A stretch of DNA of 64,000 nt from Mesotaenium endlicherianum (Eukaryota > Streptophyta > Zygnematophyceae > Zygnematales > Mesotaeniaceae): assembly GCA_009602735.1 (NCBI GenBank), contig WELA01009486.1:62001-126000 (forward strand), in the 5' to 3' direction. A program made the translations under genes and the position numbers. Below the pieces are notes generated by a model. It did not search any database. It was not told the DNA's origin and worked only from the letters and a program-made list of their open reading frames with translations. Shown here piece by piece: positions 58,560 to 64,000 of the stretch (position 1 is the first letter of the stretch; each line of letters starts with the position of its first letter).

Positions 58560-58920
58560 TGTAATGAATCAGTATATTAGTAGATATAATATTCATTTAA
58601 ATATAATAGTTAATTAAGTTCAGCCTGCTGAACTTTAGTTAATAGTCAGTCTGCTGGATTTTACATACTTATCATTTTAATGACTCAGCCGAAAGCAGCA
58701 GGCTGAAGTTTATATAAGTCAGCTTGCTGACCCATTCTTTGACAGCCAACTGACTTCCGTACTCGGTAGCAGCGAACTGCCTTGACATACACCTAAGTAC
58801 GATATGCTAGATGAATGGCCAGAGGACATCCCTATGATGGATGGCTATTCGGGATGATGGGAGATGGCGGTGGATTTGGTTAACCGAGGTCCTACCAACG
58901 TGGTTAACTCCCGGGTAGGC
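58560..58920 (+). repeat. B5 3' LTR, cut by assembly gap
   Basis: First 361 bases of a B LTR, ending at GGGTAGGC where five Ns begin. Confidence 0.9.
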
Positions 58921-58925
58921 NNNNN
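58921..58925. other. Assembly gap (5 N)
   Basis: Five Ns join the cut B5 LTR to the first base of the D2 LTR. The true distance and order are unknown. Confidence 0.98.
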
Positions 58926-59428
58926 TGTAGTGATTTGAGTCATTATATATTAGTATGCATATATTTTAATGTTTTCAAATATATTTGGAGTAGTATGGTG
59001 TGGAGTCAAGTGTGAATAGGTACTCTAGTAACTTGGTTCATGTCCTTTGAACCTTCCAAGGCATTTTCGAAGTCAGAGGAAAAACCTAGAAGAACTCCAT
59101 GTGGCAAAAGTCAGATGTGCCATTTTTAGGTCAAAAGGACATGTGTACATTATTCTAGAAAGAGGTGGCAAGTTTTGGGATGTGTTGGGTGCCAACACAT
59201 CAACATACACCTTCCTAGAAATTACTTATGTAGCAAGTATATAAACAAGAGCTAGAACATAGAAAGACATGGGAGAATCACTCTTGTACTTGCCAAAATC
59301 CCGAAATATATTTACTTTCAAGAAGCCATCTTTCTTTCAAGAAGCTACCACTTGTGTTCAAAGATCCTTGTCTTGAATAGATAAAGTATTCTGTTTTACT
59401 AAGTACTTTATCTATCTGTTTCACTACA
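58926..59428 (+). repeat. D2 5' LTR
   Basis: 503 bp, TGTAGTGATTTGAG to TTTCACTACA. It matches the solo D1 LTR (9561-10062). A good TATA box (AGTATATAAACA) lies inside. Confidence 0.93.
59238..59246 (+). promoter_or_regulatory. TATA box of the D2 LTR
   Basis: TATATAAAC, followed about 30 bases on by a plausible RNA start. In an LTR this would be the element promoter; the role is inferred from sequence and place. Confidence 0.5.
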
Positions 59429-59442
59429 GTGGTATCGGAGCT
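59429..59442 (+). promoter_or_regulatory. D2 primer-binding site
   Basis: GTGGTATCGGAGCT directly after the LTR; initiator-Met tRNA type. Confidence 0.82.
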
Positions 59443-59465
59443 AGGCACTTTGGTAGCACAAGAAG

Positions 59466-60746
59466 ATGGCCGATCCTCAAGACCAACAGCAAGCTTTCGA
59501 AGGAAGCCCTTCCTCTCCAAGACACCCTCCTCCAGCGCCGATGGGAGAGCCCACTCAAGAAAATCTGCAACAACAAGAAGCACCACAAGGAGGAGCACAC
59601 CCTCCTCCAGCGTCGATGGGAGAGCCTACTCAAGGAAATCTCCAACAACAAGAAGCACCACAAGGAGGAGCACCGTCAAATCCCGTGGCAGCCGCTATAG
59701 CAAAGTTGACCCCACCACAAGGAGTTCCCGCAAATGAGTGGGCAGCCTTCCTAATGACCGTCCACAACCAAGTGGGCTTGGCCACCTATGAAGCAACCGT
59801 GCAAGCGTCAAGAGAAGCTATGGCTGCCATGGTTGCCCCTATTGCGAGCAATGCTCAAAATCCAGCCCCGGCTCAAGCGCCTCCACAAGAGCCAACGAGA
59901 GCAAGGAAACTCATCAAGCCCGGCAAACCCGACACTTTCAACCCCGGGAAAGGTGCCAACCTGAATTTATGGCTCTACCAAGTGGAGACGTACCTCGCAT
60001 TCCTTGAAGTACCCGAGGAGGACTACGTTCCCTTTGCCGTTACCTTACTTAGAGGAGCAGCAACATCATGGTGGCGTAACTATCAAGCGGCTATATATCA
60101 AGCTATGGCGCACCCCATGCTCGGCCAAGAGCCCCCACCATCATATGCAAGATGGGCAGATTTTCGTGAGGCCCTCAAGAAGCAATTCATGCCCATCAAT
60201 GCGGAGAAGATTGCCCGAGGAAAGCTCCACCATCTCAAGCAAACGACGTCCGTTCAAGAGTATACATCCAGATTTCACGCCCTCACTCTTGAGATCCCCA
60301 ACATGTCTCTCGAGGAGAAGATTGACCGCTACATCTTTGGCCTCAAACCCAAGGTGGCAAAGGAAGTGGAGTTACGCGACTTGACGGACTTCTCAAAGAT
60401 CATTGAAGTGGCCCAAAAGGTGGATACCTTGGATTTCAAGCACTCCGTGCCTTCATCTTCACGGGTACCGACGACGCGGGTGTACGCAGCCCCTTCCACA
60501 TCCGAATCTGGACCCACACCCATGGAAATCGGAGTTATTAAAAGGGACCCCGCGGCTGCCCGGAAGAGTGGAAGACCCTCCAATGACACTTATGATGCAA
60601 GAAACCAGCAAGGAGTGAAAGCAAGACTCTCCCCGGCTGAAAAAGAAGCTCTCATGACGGCTGGACTATGCTTTTATTGCAAGGAAAAGGGCCATCGTGC
60701 ACTTTCATGCCCCAAAAAGTTGTCAAAAAACGGACAGCGCCGGTAG
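59466..60746 (+). CDS. gag: D2 gag
   Basis: 426 codons, start 37 bases after the LTR. The head has two nearly identical 25-residue units ([18 protein letters not shown] and [18 protein letters not shown], each ending EAPQGG), encoded by a 75-bp tandem repeat at 59522-59671. The capsid-like part (about residues 155-320) has [45 protein letters not shown] and [11 protein letters not shown]. The CCHC knuckle [14 protein letters not shown] is near residue 405. Gag builds the particle and packages RNA. It ends inside a -1 frameshift signal. Retroelement gene, not host. Confidence 0.92.
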   Translation: MADPQDQQQAFEGSPSSPRHPPPAPMGEPTQENLQQQEAPQGGAHPPPASMGEPTQGNLQQQEAPQGGAPSNPVAAAIAKLTPPQGVPANEWAAFLMTVHNQVGLATYEATVQASREAMAAMVAPIASNAQNPAPAQAPPQEPTRARKLIKPGKPDTFNPGKGANLNLWLYQVETYLAFLEVPEEDYVPFAVTLLRGAATSWWRNYQAAIYQAMAHPMLGQEPPPSYARWADFREALKKQFMPINAEKIARGKLHHLKQTTSVQEYTSRFHALTLEIPNMSLEEKIDRYIFGLKPKVAKEVELRDLTDFSKIIEVAQKVDTLDFKHSVPSSSRVPTTRVYAAPSTSESGPTPMEIGVIKRDPAAARKSGRPSNDTYDARNQQGVKARLSPAEKEALMTAGLCFYCKEKGHRALSCPKKLSKNGQRR

Positions 60747-60760
60747 GCCAGGAGCCTACC
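60725..60760 (+). promoter_or_regulatory. D2 -1 ribosomal frameshift signal
   Basis: Slippery heptamer A AAA AAC (60725-60731) in phase with gag, a 10-base spacer, and a perfect 7-bp stem GGTAGGC (60742-60748) / GCCTACC (60754-60760) with loop CAGGA. The gag stop (60744-60746) lies in the stem, and pol is in the -1 frame. Confidence 0.75.
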
Positions 60761-63700
60761 ACCCCAAGACCCACTTCACGAGAAGGCAACACGCCAAGTG
60801 AGGTGGAGACCCCCGTTGAAGACGACGTTCCAGCCCCAATGAGTTTGAGAGGTTACCTTGGAGGAGAGAAGGTCCACATCTTGGTGGATAGCGGAGCTCA
60901 AGGCAACTTCATTGCTGCAGATTTTGCCACCAAGCACGGTATTACTATGCGAACTCTTGACCACGACGAGGAGATTATGATGCCCGATGGATTCTCCTAT
61001 ACTACCCCTTCCAAGAAGACGTACCCCTTGGCACTCTCTATCAAGTCCTTCAAGGATAGAGTAGTGTTCTCCCCCATGCAATTGGGCAAGTACGACGTCA
61101 TCCTAGGGACGCCTTGGTTGACCAAGCACAACCCCCAAGTTGATTGGAGGACCGGTACTATCAAGATCAAGAATGACATCACTTCAAGAATCTGTATTTT
61201 GCGCGCAATCCAGAATATCCAGACCCAAGACATCCAGAAGCCGGCACACGAGATACTATTGTCCGCCCTCCAACTCAAGAGACTTGTGAGGAAGGGACAC
61301 GAGCTTCTTTTGGCCTTGATCACGCCAAAAGACATCAAGAAAGACATCGAGAGTCAAGAAGGCAGCCCCGTTCCCAAGGAGATACAAGAAGTCTTAGAGG
61401 ACTACAAAGAAGTGTTCTCCCCGGAATTGCCCAAGGGCCTACCCCCCAAAAGATTCGTAGACCACAAGATAGAGTTGGAGCCCGGAAGCAAGCCCATCTC
61501 TCGGCCTACGTTCAAAATGTCATACACGGAGCTAGACGAAGTCAAGAAGCAAATCAAGGAGCTACTGGAGCATGGCTTCATTCGACCTAGCAAGTCGCCA
61601 TTTGGAGCCCCGGTGCTATTTGTCAAGAAGAAAGATGGTACCTTGAGGATGTGTGTGGACTATCGCGCCCTCAACAAGATCACCATCAAGAATCGATACC
61701 CGCTGCCGCGCATGGATGAGCTCATGGACCGGCTGGTTGGAGCCAAGTACTTCACGAAGATTGACTTACGGAGCGGCTACCACCAGATTCGCATCGCAGA
61801 ACCGGACATAGAGAAGACGGCATTCAGGACAAGATATGGACATTTTGAGTTCATGGTCCTGCCATTTGGACTCACCAACGCGCCAGCAACTTTCATGACT
61901 ATGATGAACACCATATTTCAGCCCATGTTGGACAGATTTGTGGTGGTATTCATCGATGACATCCTTATCTACAGCAAGACCCTTGAAGAGCATGCGAGAC
62001 ACTTGAAAGAAGTCCTTGAAGTATTGAAGCAAAACAAGCTGTTTGCGAAGGAGTCAAAATGCGAGTTTGCCAAACAAGAAGTGGAGTTCCTAGGTCTCCA
62101 CGTGACTGCTGATGGCATCAAGATAGACCCCAAGAAGACCACGGTGGTGGAGGAATGGCCAACCCCCACGACCAAGAAAGAACTCCAGTCATTCTTGGGA
62201 TTTGCCAATTGGTACAGAAAATTCATCCAAGGCTTCTCGCACATAGCAGCCCCCCTGACAGATCTACTCAAGAAGGACAGGCTATATACATGGACCGAGA
62301 AAGAGGAAGAGGCATTTCAAGAGTTAAAGCGAAGATTGACCACATCCCCGGTGCTCACACTCCCAAGTCCAAACCCAGATTGGCCCTTCCACGTCATCAC
62401 CGATGCATCTTCCTATGCAATAGGAGCAATCCTGCTTCAAGACCAAGGCAAGGGACTGCAGCCCATCGCCTACGAGTCAAGGAAGCTAAATCCAGCCGAG
62501 CAAAATTATACAACCACGGAGCGAGAGGCATTGGCGATTGTACATGCCTTGAAGGTTTGGCGCTGCTACGTTGAAGGACGCAAAGTACTGGTCACCACGG
62601 ACCACGAGGCGTTAAAGCACCTCCAAACGCAGCCGTATCTCTCAAGGAGACAAGCAAGATGGAGCGGATACTTGCAACAATACAACATCACGATTCAGTA
62701 CCAGCCCGGCAAGACAAACCCGGCTGACCCCCTCTCAAGACTGCAATTAAATGCAGTGATGGTATCCCTGAAGACAGATCTGGAAGCTCGATTTTCAGCC
62801 GCCTATGAAAGAGACCCTTACTACAAGAACGGAGAAGCAGCCTTGGACCCATGCAAGAAGCAAGAAGGCAATTATTGGGTGAGGCAAGATACGGGCCAGA
62901 GATGTGTTCCTAATGACTTAGACCTCCGGCTCTTGCTTCTACGAGAAGCACACGACAACCCTCTTGGAGGACACTTTGGAATCCTAAGGACCACGGGCGT
63001 TCTAGCTAGGACTTATTGTTGGCCAGGCATGTCTAAGCAAGTCAAGGAGTACTGCAGGAGCTGTGACACATGCCAAAGAATCAAGCCATCATCGCAAAAG
63101 GCGGGAGGACTCCTCCAACCACTACCAATCCCCGAAAGACAATGGACGGACATCTCAATGGACCTTATCGTGGACTTGCCCGTGACACCTCGAGGCCATA
63201 ATGCAATACTCACGGTGGTGGACAGACTTACCAAGATGGCTCATTTTATTCCCACGACGACTAAGGCTACAGCACCACAACTTGCAAGACTCATCTTTGA
63301 CAACATCTTCCGACTCCATGGACTACCATCAAGAATTGTGTCAGATAGAGATCCAAGATTCACAAGCCATTTCTGGAAAAATCTCTTCAAGAACTTGGGT
63401 ACATCGCTGGATATGTCTACTGCCTACCACCCACAATCAGATGGGCAAACCGAGCGTATGAATCGTACCCTAAAGACCTCTCTAAAGGCCTACGTGTCTA
63501 CCCTCGAGCAAGACTGGGACATGTACTTGACCCCCCTCGAGTTTGCCTACAACAACACTACGCAGGCCTCTACCCAAGAGTCCCCATTCTTCCTCAACTA
63601 TGGCTTCCATCCGACCACGCCACTGAGCTTCACGGCTGGCCATGATGAAGTACCTGCAGCCACAGATTTTATGGAGACATTAGAAGCAGCCCTTACAGCA

Positions 63701-64000
63701 GCGAAGAAAGCTCTACAACACGCGCAAGATGCTCAAGCAAGAGTGGCGAACAGATCCAGAAGAGAAATTACGTACAGAGTGGGTGACAACGTGTTACTAT
63801 CATCCAAGAACATTTCCCTGAACAACAGGCCTGCCGGCAGCAAGTTCTCTCCCAAGTATTTGGGACCCTTCAAGATTATCCAGCAAGTCAACCCCGTTGC
63901 TTTCAAGCTAGAACTTCCCCAGACTATGCACATCGACCCCGTATTCCACGCTTCCCTCTTCAAGCCATATGTGCAACCCGACAACAAGTTCCCAGGACGT
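60747..64000 (+). CDS. pol: D2 pol (runs off the window)
   Basis: Open in the -1 frame relative to gag, with no break seen to the window end. Protease [17 protein letters not shown] near 60880-60930. [41 protein letters not shown] near 61620-61680, [22 protein letters not shown] near 61945. RNase [17 protein letters not shown] near 62395, with [18 protein letters not shown]. Integrase: zinc finger [10 protein letters not shown] ... [11 protein letters not shown] near 62950-63085; core with [33 protein letters not shown] and SDGQTERMN near 63140-63460; C-terminal module [19 protein letters not shown] near 63865-63920. It copies element RNA into DNA and inserts it. Domain order is Ty3/gypsy. 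Confidence 0.93.

Larger units (their letters stand above)
51408..58920 (+). mobile_element. B5: family B copy, truncated at both ends
   Basis: Plus strand: gag without its beginning, frameshift signal, pol, chromodomain, internal module, leader intron, aORF, terminal PPT and the first 361 bases of the 3' LTR, which stops at the N gap. Gag and pol are heavily decayed (perhaps ten breaks), while the aORF is better kept. Two single-N joins (53383, 53522) fall in it. Confidence 0.88.
58926..64000 (+). mobile_element. D2: Ty3/gypsy element, 5' part, looks whole so far
   Basis: Plus strand: 5' LTR 58926-59428, PBS, gag 59466-60746, a -1 frameshift signal, and pol open without a visible break to the end of the window. 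It continues past 64000, so the 3' LTR, PPT and any chromodomain are not seen. Its family also left the solo LTR at 9561-10062. It is the best candidate for a recently active element here. Confidence 0.92.

Noticed and set aside
1-64000. CRISPR arrays, rRNA or tRNA genes, bacterial-type operons
   Set aside because: No spaced short repeats, no cloverleaf or rRNA core sequence seen; the tRNA-like matches are only retroelement primer-binding sites.

Overview
This window is a graveyard of nested LTR retrotransposons of the Ty3/gypsy (Metaviridae) type. I see no gene that can be called a host gene with confidence. Evidence for a green-plant-lineage genome: every primer-binding site (PBS) is a close variant of TGGTATCGGAGC (plant initiator-Met tRNA type), the elements are chromodomain-bearing (chromovirus-like) gypsy elements, and LTRs start TG and end CA with 5-bp target-site duplications (TSDs). 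The repeat density and the style of the extra ORF would fit a large genome of a charophyte alga or another seed-free plant, but the species is a guess.

Five families are named here A to E. Layout: 1-2280 has no recognisable gene. Family C (non-coding, LARD-like, minus strand, LTR about 1.26 kb) is the oldest layer. Its 3' LTR begins at 2286 and runs, interrupted, to 10138. Its internal part lies at 10139-15500 and 31563-31774, and part of its 5' LTR at 31775-32535. Into it went A1 (2610-8751, minus), a solo D LTR (9561-10062), an inverted C fragment (11962-13945, plus) and E (15501-31557, minus, TSD AAAGT). E itself was split by B1 (17569-26068, plus, TSD CGTGC). From 32536 a jumble of family-B copies follows: B2 (plus), joined tail to tail to B3 (minus), then half of an A copy (A2, minus), the 3' end of B4, and B5 (plus). 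A 5-N gap at 58921-58925 precedes D2 (plus, 58926 to beyond the window), the only element whose gag and pol look whole as far as they can be seen.

How the parts work: gag makes the particle protein with a CCHC knuckle. pol makes protease, reverse transcriptase, RNase H and integrase, followed by a chromodomain in A, B and E. In B and D2, gag and pol are in different frames, and the junction carries a textbook -1 ribosomal frameshift signal (slippery heptamer plus hairpin). Family B also carries a third ORF (aORF) downstream of pol. Its protein has a coiled coil, a globular domain and a basic/acidic/SR-rich tail. It is preceded by its own hairpin plus purine-tract module and by a 102-103-base leader intron with a TACTAAC branch point. 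A divergent aORF relative lies at 34010-34483.

The most interesting signals are: (1) the aORF with its private leader, (2) the -1 frameshift cassettes, (3) a hairpin, often with an AGG/AGGA loop, directly before the polypurine tract (PPT) in A, B, C and E, duplicated internally in B and C, (4) family C as a probable non-autonomous partner of B, and (5) repeated inverted, head-out arrangements. Single-N positions flanked by duplicated sequence show unmerged contig overlaps, so long-range order should be treated with care.
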